This document shows positions 17,612 to 25,425 of a stretch of 64,000 nucleotides of DNA, one piece after another. The notes beneath the pieces were generated by a model that worked only from the letters and a program-made list of their open reading frames with translations, searched no databases and was not told where the DNA came from. Source of the DNA: Planctomycetaceae bacterium (GTDB lineage Bacteria; Planctomycetota; UBA1135; GCA-002686595); contig WYBT01000009.1 of NCBI GenBank assembly GCA_011525785.1, forward strand, positions 35,830-99,829. Reading direction: 5' to 3'. Both the position numbers and the translations under genes were made by a program. How positions within the stretch are numbered: position 1 is the first letter of the stretch; each line of letters begins with the position of its first letter.

Positions 17612-18712
17612 ATGTTGCTCACAGCTCTCCTCTCGCTGGGTCTCGCTGCAGGGCCATTCGCAGCGACAGCAGCCACGCATGCGCAAGCCGCGAGCGACGC
17701 GCTCACCCTACGGGCGCGCCTGGTTGACGAGCACGGCGCGCCGCTGCGTGACGAGCTGATTCGGCTCGGCGTCTGCGAATGGACGGGCGCGAGCTCGAGA
17801 ACTCGCGGACACGAGCGGCACACGGATTCGAGTGGCCTGGTCTCGTTCGAGTTGCCAGCCGCGCGCGAGAGAGATGCGTCGACGCTTGAACTCAGCTTCT
17901 CTTTGGCGCGCGCCGTGGACGGTGAGACCTGGTCCACCGTACACGTCGTGCCGCTCGACGGCAGTCGAGGTCAGCACGACTTCGGCGACTGCGTGCTCGC
18001 GCCGCCAGGATCCGACGTCGCACTGCGCCGCGCGAGCGATGCCGAACTCGAGCGCGAGTTCGCGCGGCGAGTCGACTTGTGCAGTCGCAACGGCGCGTAC
18101 GAACGCGAGGTCCAGACCTGCCTCGCCGAAATGGCCCGACGCGGCGGCGAGCACTGGATCCAGCGCCTGGAAAGCGAATTGCGCGCAACCCAGGCGCTTC
18201 GCGCGACGGAACAGCGGGTGATCAACGGGCACAACGAACTCGTCGTCTTGACTGCGCTGCGCCGCGCCCGGCGCGAGCCCGATCCGGCGCAGCTCGTGCT
18301 CGGGCCGGACACTCCACGCTCCTGTGCAGCGAGCATGCTCCCGACGATCTCGTTCGCGGTTCGCAACGTGGACCCACAGTTCGCCTTCGGTTTCTCGACC
18401 TACGACTTCCAACGCACACGCGCGACGCTGATCGACTCCGCGGGCGAGTTCGTCGCTCGCAAGTCGGCGCCCGCGGACTCGATCGGTGGTGGATCGGCTT
18501 GGTCGTGGCGGTTGAGTCCCGGCGCGAGTTCGGCGTCGCAGCCCTCCCATGGTTGGCTCTCCATCGACCTCGCCGCGCAGTTCGGCCCCCTCGCTCCGGG
18601 CGAGTACCGCGTCGTGCTCGACTACAGCCCGACGAACGAGATCGCGTTCGCTCGCAGCACGCGCGGTTGGATCCTCATCAGCAGCGAGCCGTTCTCGCTG
18701 CGCGTGGAGTAG
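17612..18712 (+). CDS. Hypothetical exported protein
   Basis: 366 residues with a signal peptide (MLLTALLSLGLAAGPFAATA). Residues about 30-115 look like a carboxypeptidase-regulatory/Ig-like beta domain (LRARLVDEHGAPLRDELIRL ... TDSSGLVSFELP). A helical middle part (about 130-215) has Cys-containing LCSRNGAYEREVQTCLAEMA. A C-terminal beta domain (about 230-366) ends EYRVVLDYSPTNEIAFA. No known family was recognised. The downstream SanA-like gene begins 11 bases after the stop, so the two are probably co-transcribed. Confidence 0.7.
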   Translation: MLLTALLSLGLAAGPFAATAATHAQAASDALTLRARLVDEHGAPLRDELIRLGVCEWTGASSRTRGHERHTDSSGLVSFELPAARERDASTLELSFSLARAVDGETWSTVHVVPLDGSRGQHDFGDCVLAPPGSDVALRRASDAELEREFARRVDLCSRNGAYEREVQTCLAEMARRGGEHWIQRLESELRATQALRATEQRVINGHNELVVLTALRRARREPDPAQLVLGPDTPRSCAASMLPTISFAVRNVDPQFAFGFSTYDFQRTRATLIDSAGEFVARKSAPADSIGGGSAWSWRLSPGASSASQPSHGWLSIDLAAQFGPLAPGEYRVVLDYSPTNEIAFARSTRGWILISSEPFSLRVE

Positions 18713-18723
18713 CGTCGGACGCT

Positions 18724-19416
18724 GTGCCTCGCCTGCCGTCCGATCAAACCAGACGTCGCTTCCGGCTTGCGCTGCGAGTAGGCGCGGGACTCGTTCTCGC
18801 CTCCAGCGTCGCGCTGTTCGCCGCAGATTGGAGCGTCGCCCGCGCGGCCAGCGGTCGTTGCTTCGAACGCGTCGACCAAGTGCCCGATGCGCCCGTAGCG
18901 CTCGTGCTCGGCTGCGCCGAGAAAGTCGCGGGCGGCCGCACGAACCTCTACTTCAAGCGCCGCATCGCTGCGGCAGCGGAGCTCTACCACTCGGGCAAAG
19001 TCAGGGCCTTGATCGTGAGCGGCGACAACTCGCACAAGGAGTACGACGAGCCGACGGCGATGAAGAACGCGCTCGAGCGCGCCGGCGTTCCGCCCGAGCG
19101 CGTGTACTGCGACTTCGCCGGCCTGCGCACGCTCGACTCGGTCGTGCGGGCGAACGCGATCTTCGGCCAGAGCCGCTTCATCGTCGTCTCGCAGCGCTTC
19201 CACACCGAGCGCGCCGTCTACCTCGCGCGCTCGCGCGGGCTGGAGGCCTTCGGATTCGACGCCCAGTCCGTCGGCGGCGGCGCGGGCCTGCGAACCCGCG
19301 CCCGCGAGTGGGTCGCGCGCCTCGCCGCTGTGCTCGACACCGCGCTCGACACGCAACCCAAGTACCTCGGCCCGCCGGTGGAAATCGCGGCGAAATCCAC
19401 AGACGCCTGTCGATAG
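18724..19416 (+). CDS. sanA: SanA/YdcF-family envelope protein (DUF218)
   Basis: 230 residues from GTG 18724, with one N-terminal membrane helix (RLALRVGAGLVLASSVALFA) and a periplasmic DUF218 domain. Matches to Escherichia coli SanA include VALVLGCAEKVAGGRTNLYF, LIVSGDNSHKEYDEPTAM, FAGLRTLDSVVRANAIF, VVSQRFHTERAVYLARS and the ending KYLGPPVEI. SanA is known for vancomycin exclusion at high temperature and an envelope-barrier role; its chemistry is unsettled. It follows the hypothetical exported gene by 11 bases. Recognition of the family is firm; the exact function in this organism is inferred. Confidence 0.9.
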   Translation: MPRLPSDQTRRRFRLALRVGAGLVLASSVALFAADWSVARAASGRCFERVDQVPDAPVALVLGCAEKVAGGRTNLYFKRRIAAAAELYHSGKVRALIVSGDNSHKEYDEPTAMKNALERAGVPPERVYCDFAGLRTLDSVVRANAIFGQSRFIVVSQRFHTERAVYLARSRGLEAFGFDAQSVGGGAGLRTRAREWVARLAAVLDTALDTQPKYLGPPVEIAAKSTDACR

Positions 19417-19496
19417 CTGGCCGGCGAGTTCGTCCTGGCATCGAACGCGCCCGCGGTGGGCGCGGACGCCACAATCCACCGGGACCGGAGACGAAC

Positions 19497-19850
19497 ATGC
19501 CGAACTACATGCTGATCCTTCACGACGACCCCAAGGCCTTCGGGGCGAACATCACGCCGGCGCAAATGCAGGCGGTGATCGCCGAGTACCAGGCCTGGGC
19601 GGGCAAGCTGGCCGCGCAGGAGCGCTTGCTCGGCGGCGAGAAGCTCAAGGACGAGGGCGGGCGCGTGATGACGCGCGGCGGCGGCAAGCCGCGCGTGGTC
19701 GACGGGCCGTACGCCGAGGCGAAGGAGGTGATCGGCGGCTACTTCACGATCCGCGCCGAGAGCTACGACCACGCCGTCGAGCTGTGCCTCGACCATCCGC
19801 ACCTGAAGTACGGCGCGCGCATCGAGCTGCGCGAGGTCGAGCCCACGTGA
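19497..19850 (+). CDS. YCII/DGPF-domain protein paired with ECF42 sigma factor
   Basis: 117 residues with the DGPF signature as DGPYAEAKEVIGGYFTI and an N-terminus MPNYMLILHDDP typical of the YCII-related family. GGAGACGAAC upstream gives a plausible ribosome site. The stop overlaps the GTG start of the sigma gene by four bases (GTGA), so the two are translationally coupled. In known ECF42 systems DGPF genes are neighbours and targets of the sigma factor; their biochemical role is unknown. Confidence 0.92.
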   Translation: MPNYMLILHDDPKAFGANITPAQMQAVIAEYQAWAGKLAAQERLLGGEKLKDEGGRVMTRGGGKPRVVDGPYAEAKEVIGGYFTIRAESYDHAVELCLDHPHLKYGARIELREVEPT

Positions 19851-21118
19851 CCGCCGTGGGCGGCGCCGAGACGAGCGCGCTGGTCGAGGACCTGTTCCGA
19901 CGCGAGTCGGGGCGACTGGTCGCTCGACTGGCGCGCATCTTCGGTCTGGAGCACCTCGAGCTCGCCGAAGACTTCGTGCAGGAGGCCTTGGTCCGCGCGC
20001 TGCAGGTCTGGCGCGTTCAGGGCGCGCCACGCGATCCGCACGCGTGGCTGGTGCGCGTCGCCAAGAACCTCGCGCTCGACCACGTGCGGCGCGACGTGCG
20101 CTTGGCGCGCAAGAGCGAGGATCTCGACAACTGGGACGAGGCCGAAGCGAGTCCGGCGAGCGACGCGGTGCGCGAGCACGACGCGCCTCGCGACGACGAG
20201 CTGGCGATGATCTTCGCCTGCTGTCACCCGGCGTTGACGCGCGACGCGCGCGTGGCGCTCACGCTCAAGACCGTCGGCGGCTTCGGCGTGCCGGAGATCG
20301 CACGCGCGTTCCTCGAGAGCGAAACGGCGGCCGCGCAACGGCTCGTGCGGGCCAAGGCGCGCCTGCGCGACGAGCGCATCGAACTCGTCACGCCCGGCGG
20401 AGCGGAACTCGGCGCCCGACTCGAGTCCGTGCTCGACGTCGTCTACTTCCTGCTCAACGAAGGCCTCGCGGCGCACCGCGGCGATGCGCTGATCCGCGCC
20501 GACCTGGTGCGCGAGGCCCTGCGCCTCTCGCGGCAACTCGCGCTCGAACCGCTCACCTCGACGCCACGCGCGCACGCGCTCGCGGCGCTGGCGCACCTGC
20601 ACGCTTCGCGCATCGGCGCGCGCCTCGACGAGAGCGGCGGACCGCTCTTGCTGGAGCAGCAAGACCGCTCCAAGTGGGATCGAGCTCTGATCGCGCGCGG
20701 CTTCGAGCACCTCCAGCGCGCGGCGGCCGGCGGCGAGCTCAGCGAGCTGCACATCGAAGCCGCCATCGCGTCGCAGCACGCGCTCGCAGCGACGTGGGAA
20801 GACACCGATTGGAGCGCGATCCTGCGCTGGTACGACCTGCTCGCGGCGCGCAACGCCTCGCCGATCGTGCTGCTCAATCGCGCCGTCGCGCTCGCGAAGC
20901 TGCACGGCGCGAGCGCGGGCCTGCGCGAAGTCGAGGCGCTCGCCGATGCGCCGGCGCTGGCCGGCTACTACCTGTTGCCGTCGATCCGCGCCGAGTTCCT
21001 GCGCCAACTCGGTCGACGCGCTGAAGCGTGCGAGCACTTCCGCGCGGCGCTCGAGCTGTGCCAGTCGGGCCCCGAGCGCGCGTTCCTCGAACGCAGGCTG
21101 CGCGAACTCGGCGGGTGA
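19847..21118 (+). CDS. ECF42-family RNA polymerase sigma factor with C-terminal TPR-like domain
   Basis: 423 residues, about twice the usual ECF length. Sigma region 2 is at about 10-80 (RRESGRLVARLARIFGLEHL ... AWLVRVAKNLALDHVRRD). Region 4 is at about 115-165 (LTLKTVGGFGVPEIARAFLE). The rest (about 180-423) is helical and carries family motifs VYFLLNEGLAAHRGD, LLEQQDRSKWDRALI and YYLLPSIRAEFLRQLGR. This matches the ECF42 (SigI/SigJ-like, DUF6596) group, which has no anti-sigma factor and relies on the TPR extension. The GTG start overlaps the upstream DGPF stop. Confidence 0.95.
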   Translation: MTAVGGAETSALVEDLFRRESGRLVARLARIFGLEHLELAEDFVQEALVRALQVWRVQGAPRDPHAWLVRVAKNLALDHVRRDVRLARKSEDLDNWDEAEASPASDAVREHDAPRDDELAMIFACCHPALTRDARVALTLKTVGGFGVPEIARAFLESETAAAQRLVRAKARLRDERIELVTPGGAELGARLESVLDVVYFLLNEGLAAHRGDALIRADLVREALRLSRQLALEPLTSTPRAHALAALAHLHASRIGARLDESGGPLLLEQQDRSKWDRALIARGFEHLQRAAAGGELSELHIEAAIASQHALAATWEDTDWSAILRWYDLLAARNASPIVLLNRAVALAKLHGASAGLREVEALADAPALAGYYLLPSIRAEFLRQLGRRAEACEHFRAALELCQSGPERAFLERRLRELGG

Positions 21119-21156
21119 AGCGCGCTGTCGAGCCCGCAGGTTAAGGTGCGCTCTGC

Positions 21157-22476
21157 ATGGAGCGCGCGAACGGACTGGGCTTGGCCTCTGGCATCGGCCT
21201 GGTCTCGTCGAGCATGGTCGGCGTCGGAGTGCTCGTGTCGGCGGGCTGGGCGGCGAGCGTGCTCGGTCCAGGCCAGATCCTGCTCACGTGGCTGGTCGGC
21301 GGCGTGATTGCGATGTTCGGCGCGCGCGCGTACGCGGCGCTGGCGGAGCTGATCCCGCGCTCGGGCGGCGAGTACCGCTACTTGAGCGATCTCCTGCACC
21401 CATCGATTGGCTACATGGCCGGGTGGGCGTCGCTCGTGCTCGGGTTCGCAGCGCCGGTCGCGTTTTGCGCGGCGATGGCGGACGCGTACGCCGCGACGCT
21501 GGCGCCGGCGCCTGCCAAGGCGGTGGGCGTCACGTTGATCGCGCTCGTCACGCTGCTCGCAGCTCGCTCCCAGCGACTGTCACGTTGGACTCAGGACTCG
21601 CTCGCGTTCGCGAAGTTCGCGCTCTTGATCGGCTTCGTCGCCGTCGGCGTGATCTGGGGCGCGCGCGAGTGGCCGACCTGGCGGCCCGAGAAAGAGCAGG
21701 TCGGCTTTCCGCTGAGCGACTTCTTGGGACAGCTCCTGTTCGTGGCGTTTGCGTACTCGGGTTGGAACACGGCCGCGTACGCAGCGGGCGAGTTCCGCGA
21801 CCCGCGCCGCACGGTTCCGCGCGCGATGGTGCTCGCCACCGCACTCGTCATGGCGCTGTACCTGGTCGTGAACTGGGTTTTCGTCGCGAACCTGACGCAA
21901 GAGGAGCTCTCGTCGTGGCGCGGCGCGGGCGGCGACGCGAGCCGCACGACGCTCGGCCACCTGATCGTGCTCGACCTCATCGGGCCGCTGGGCGCGAGCG
22001 TGATGTCGGCCTTCGTGGTGCTCTCGATGCTCTCGTCGGCGAGCGCCTTCACCGTCGCCGGCCCGTTCGTGTACGCGGCGATGGCGCGCGACGGCGCGCT
22101 GCCCGCGCGCTTCGCCGGCCGCGACGGTGCGCCGCCGACGGCCTCGATCCTGCTGCAGAGCTCGATCGCGCTCGTGCTGCTGCTCACGCACTCGTTCGAC
22201 CTCCTGGTCGAGAACGTCGGCGCGGTGCTCACCTTCACCACCGCCCTCGCTGCGCTCGCGCTGATTCGCGCGCGCTTCGCACCGCCGCGCGGCATCGACG
22301 GCGCCTCGATCGCCCCCATCGCCGTCGTGAGCGCAGTGGCCTACTTCGCCATGTCGGCCTACACGCTGTGGGCCGCGGCCTCCGACCGCCCGGCCCGCCT
22401 GTTGTGGATCGGTGTCGTGCTGGCCGCCTCCGCGGTGGCCTACGCGCTCGCGGGCCGACGCCGCGCACCCCCCTAG
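21157..22476 (+). CDS. APC-superfamily amino-acid permease
   Basis: 439 residues with about 12 hydrophobic segments. The opening GLASGIGLVSSSMVGVGVLV carries the G-rich unwound TM1 motif of the superfamily, and RSGGEYRYLSDLLHPSIGYM is the conserved loop after TM2. Others are FVAFAYSGWNTAAYAAGEF (TM6 substrate site) and DGALPARFAGRDGAPPTASI. These place it with the LAT/basic APC-type exchangers; substrate not determinable. It begins 38 bases after the sigma gene; the start has AGGTTAAGG upstream. Confidence 0.92.
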   Translation: MERANGLGLASGIGLVSSSMVGVGVLVSAGWAASVLGPGQILLTWLVGGVIAMFGARAYAALAELIPRSGGEYRYLSDLLHPSIGYMAGWASLVLGFAAPVAFCAAMADAYAATLAPAPAKAVGVTLIALVTLLAARSQRLSRWTQDSLAFAKFALLIGFVAVGVIWGAREWPTWRPEKEQVGFPLSDFLGQLLFVAFAYSGWNTAAYAAGEFRDPRRTVPRAMVLATALVMALYLVVNWVFVANLTQEELSSWRGAGGDASRTTLGHLIVLDLIGPLGASVMSAFVVLSMLSSASAFTVAGPFVYAAMARDGALPARFAGRDGAPPTASILLQSSIALVLLLTHSFDLLVENVGAVLTFTTALAALALIRARFAPPRGIDGASIAPIAVVSAVAYFAMSAYTLWAAASDRPARLLWIGVVLAASAVAYALAGRRRAPP

Positions 22477-22521
22477 CGAACTCGCGCGATTGCGGCTCTG
22501 ATGCGAGTCGGAGGGGCTCGT

Positions 22522-24252
22522 ATGGGAGACAGGCCGCCCGAACTCGTCTCGCGCTCTGCTGGCGCATTTGCGCTGTGCGTTGTCGTGGCCATGGCGCTCG
22601 TGCTGCGCGCGCGAGGCCTCGACTATCTGTTGCCGCACTCGACGCATCTGGATGCGACAGTCATCAAGAACCAAGTCGACGCGCTGCGCAGCGGCGTGAC
22701 GGCGAGCAGCACCGGAGCACTCGACGAGTGGTATCCGTACTTGCTCGCGCGACTGGGCGCGCTGCTGCCCGATCCGCTCGCAGAGCCGTCGACATTGGAC
22801 CTCGCCGGGCACGTCGCGCGCGCGAGCACGCCGTTCCTGCAACTGCGCTGGATCTCGATCGTCGGCTCGCTCCCGATTGTCGTGGCGACGTACTTGATCT
22901 CTCGCAAGTTCACGGAGCGCTGGACCGCCCTGTTCGCCGCCGCGCTCGTCGCGACGAGCCCGCTGAACATCTCCTTCGCGCAGCAGGAGCGCCCGCACGC
23001 GCTCGCCGCGAGCTTCGTCGCGCTCACCGTGCTCGCGTCGATGCGCCTCGCGCGACGGCCGACGGTCGGATCCTGCGCGCTCGTGGGCCTGTGCGCAGCG
23101 CTCGCGATCGGCGCGCTGCAAAACGGAGTGGCCGTCGGATTCGCGATCGTCGCGGCCGTCGGACTTGCACTCTTCGCTCCGCCCGAGCGCCGCCCGCGAA
23201 TTGGAGTCGTGCTCGCCGGCGCGCTCGTCGCTCTAGGACTGATCACGATCGGGCTGCGGCTGTTCTATCCCTTTCATTTCGAGGGCGAGCGCGGCTACCT
23301 CTCGCTCAGCGACGAGGACGGCGGCAAGAGCTTCAACATCTCGGGCCAGTCGGTGCACTCGAGCCACTTCGACGGGACCGGTTTCGACACGCTGGCGCGC
23401 ACGCTGTACGCGTATCTGCCGCACATCGCGCTCTTGCTCGTGCTCGGGCTGATCGCCGCCGCCATCACGCGCCACGAGCGGGTGCGCAGCCGCGCCGAGT
23501 TGTGGATCGCGCTCGCCTATGTCGCGCCGTACACCCTCGTGATCGGGCTGCACTCGCTGACCTGGGAGCGCTACCTCATGCCGCTCGAGCCGTTCTTCGC
23601 GGCCTTCGGCGCCTGGGGGCTTGCGCGCGCGTTCGCTGAGAAACGCCGAGTCGCCCTCGCAGCGGCGGCGCTGCTCACGATCGTCGGCGCAAGCTTCGCG
23701 TGGAGGTTGGGCAGCGTGCGAGCCGCGGACGACACGCACGAGCTCGCGGCGCGCTGGCTGACGCAGAACGCAACTGGCGCCGATGCGATCGTCGCCATGC
23801 CGTACCTCGACGTCCCGCTGCTCCAACGCGACGAGCAGCTGGCGACGCGCTCGAACTTGACCTGGTGGTCGAGCTACCAGGCGCTCCTCACGCCGGAGCA
23901 GAAGCTGGGTGCGCGCTTCGACCTCGTGCTCCCGAAGGGACAGAGGGAAGCGCGCGAGGAGTGGGGCGACGATCCGCTCGCGCACCTGCGCCGCGTGGGC
24001 GCGCGCTTCGTGCTCATGCAGCACGTGGGCGAGAACTTCCGCCACAAGCTCGCGGTGCGAACTCGCGAAGCGCTCGTCGAGCACGCGCAGCTCCGCGCGC
24101 GCTTCTCCCCTCTCTCCACAGACAACGGCGCGATGGCGGCGTTCGGAATTCGCCGCCATCGCGAGTCGTACTCGCGGCCCTTCTTCCGCGCGCTGTTCGA
24201 GCACGCGCGCATGGGACCGACGATCGAGATCTACGAGTTGCCGCCGCCCTGA
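22522..24252 (+). CDS. GT39/PMT-like integral membrane glycosyltransferase
   Basis: 576 residues from ATG 22522, preferred over ATG 22501 because GGAGG sits 7 bases upstream of it. About 9-10 membrane helices occupy the first 410 residues, and a soluble C-terminal domain follows. The first lumenal loop has Asp at LLPHSTHLDATVIKNQVDAL, in the place where GT-C enzymes carry a catalytic acid pair (HxD here). VATYLISRKFTERWTALFAA, SPLNISFAQQERPHALAASF and ERYLMPLEPFFAAF are typical of the dolichyl-phosphate-mannose mannosyltransferase superfamily. It would transfer a sugar from a polyprenyl-phosphate donor on the outer face of the membrane; acceptor unknown. Confidence 0.82.
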   Translation: MGDRPPELVSRSAGAFALCVVVAMALVLRARGLDYLLPHSTHLDATVIKNQVDALRSGVTASSTGALDEWYPYLLARLGALLPDPLAEPSTLDLAGHVARASTPFLQLRWISIVGSLPIVVATYLISRKFTERWTALFAAALVATSPLNISFAQQERPHALAASFVALTVLASMRLARRPTVGSCALVGLCAALAIGALQNGVAVGFAIVAAVGLALFAPPERRPRIGVVLAGALVALGLITIGLRLFYPFHFEGERGYLSLSDEDGGKSFNISGQSVHSSHFDGTGFDTLARTLYAYLPHIALLLVLGLIAAAITRHERVRSRAELWIALAYVAPYTLVIGLHSLTWERYLMPLEPFFAAFGAWGLARAFAEKRRVALAAAALLTIVGASFAWRLGSVRAADDTHELAARWLTQNATGADAIVAMPYLDVPLLQRDEQLATRSNLTWWSSYQALLTPEQKLGARFDLVLPKGQREAREEWGDDPLAHLRRVGARFVLMQHVGENFRHKLAVRTREALVEHAQLRARFSPLSTDNGAMAAFGIRRHRESYSRPFFRALFEHARMGPTIEIYELPPP

Positions 24253-24255
24253 GCG

Positions 24256-24303
24256 ACGACCTCCAGGGGTCCTCGCGCCGAGCGAGGATTCCTGGAGCGT
24301 CGT
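24256..24303 (+). terminator. Long imperfect hairpin after the GT39-like gene
   Basis: Arms ACGACCTCCAGGGGTCCTCGC and GCGAGGATTCCTGGAGCGTCGT pair over about 20 bases with one bulge and two mismatches around a 5-base loop, 3 bases after the stop. It has no T-run in the plus direction, so termination is inferred from position and stem strength. Confidence 0.6.
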
Positions 24304-24320
24304 AGCGACAAAACAAGCAG

Positions 24321-24401
24321 CTCAGCGCGGTCGAATGCCGCGGGGCGGGTCGGCGCCTGGGCCGACACGCCCATTGGATGCGGCGTGAAGACCGCGCTGA
24401 G
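24321..24401 (-). repeat. 81-bp palindromic dispersed repeat, copy 1
   Basis: Outer arms CTCAGCGCGGTC (24321-24332) and GACCGCGCTGAG (24390-24401) are perfect inverted repeats. Inner arms GGGCGGGTCGGC (24343-24354) and GCCGACACGCCC (24361-24372) pair with one mismatch around GCCTGG. Read on the minus strand, the 81 bases are about 85% identical by eye to 43319-43399. It starts 9 bases past the stop of the DUF2911 gene, in that gene's sense direction. Confidence 0.85.
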
Positions 24402-24410
24402 CGGAGCAGC

Positions 24411-25280
24411 TCACTTCAGGCGCGCGATCAGCGCCTTGTTGAGGTTCATGTACTCGGTGCGGATGCCGCCCTCGGCCTTCTCGGCGAGAGCCAGCGAGGC
24501 TTCCGCGGCAGCGATCGCGCCCTTCTTGTCGCCCATCTTCTCGAGGATCAGGCCCTTGCGATAAATGGCCCAGAACGCTTCGGGCTGCTCCTTGATCGCG
24601 CCTTCGATCCACTCCAGCGACTTCTTCAGGTCGATGTTGTGCTCGTAATAGAACATCGCCGCCGCGAGGTAGGGCTTCTTGCCGTCCGCGCTCATCGCGG
24701 CTTCGATCTGCGGCTTGAGCACACTGACGATGTCGACTTCGAGCTTCACGCCGACGCGCGTGCGCTCCCAGGCGAGGTTGAGCGTCGCCGAACCGTCGCG
24801 CAGATCGCCCAGGCCGATTTCGAAGGTCTCGACGAGGTCATTGAGCTTGGCGGGCTTGGCCGTGACGCGCACCAAGTCGTCCTTGGGGTCGTACTGGTAG
24901 GCGCCCCAGCCGCCGGTGACCTTGCTCAAGATCACGGTCCACTCGGCTTCGCCGGGGATCGTGAACAGCGCGTACTTGCCGGCGGGAACCGCGGCTCCGC
25001 CGAACTTCACGTCGGTGCTGAACGAGATCGCCGTCGCCGTGTTCGCGCCCGTGCGCCACACTTCGCCGTACGGAACCAACTCGCCGAAGATCTTGCGGCC
25101 CTTCACGCTCGGCCGGTTGTAGGTGACGGCGACGTCGGTAACGCCGACGCGCTGCTCGAGCTTGCCCAGCGGACTGGCCGCCGGCATCTCCAGCTTGGGC
25201 GCGGTCTGGGCCTGCGCTTGGAACGAAAGCGCCGAAGCGACGGCGGCGAGGAAAACTGAACGAACGACGAGTGAGAGCAT
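24411..25280 (-). CDS. Exported DUF2911-domain protein with C-terminal TPR-like helices
   Basis: 289 residues with a signal peptide ending near FQAQAQ. Residues about 30-175 are DUF2911: ASPLGKLEQRVGVTDVAVTY, FGELVPYGEVWRTGANTATA, VPAGKYALFTIPGEAEWTVI and GGWGAYQYDPKDDLVRV. The last 100 residues have two helical-hairpin repeats (AAMFYYEHNIDLKKSLEWIE; AIYRKGLILEKMGDKKGAIA). Function unknown; the family is common in Bacteroidetes and Planctomycetes and is periplasmic. A palindromic repeat follows the stop. Confidence 0.92.
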   Translation of the reverse strand: MLSLVVRSVFLAAVASALSFQAQAQTAPKLEMPAASPLGKLEQRVGVTDVAVTYNRPSVKGRKIFGELVPYGEVWRTGANTATAISFSTDVKFGGAAVPAGKYALFTIPGEAEWTVILSKVTGGWGAYQYDPKDDLVRVTAKPAKLNDLVETFEIGLGDLRDGSATLNLAWERTRVGVKLEVDIVSVLKPQIEAAMSADGKKPYLAAAMFYYEHNIDLKKSLEWIEGAIKEQPEAFWAIYRKGLILEKMGDKKGAIAAAEASLALAEKAEGGIRTEYMNLNKALIARLK

Positions 25281-25425
25281 GGACGACTCCTGTTGAGCGG
25301 TTTGGGTGCTTGGCCGACAGCCCTACATGGTCGCTTCACGCGGTGCGTGATTCCAATAACAAGGCCGCGAGCCTCTTGTCCTCGGCGCGCGGGCAGCCAG
25401 AGCTCTCAGAGCGGGCGACCCCGCG

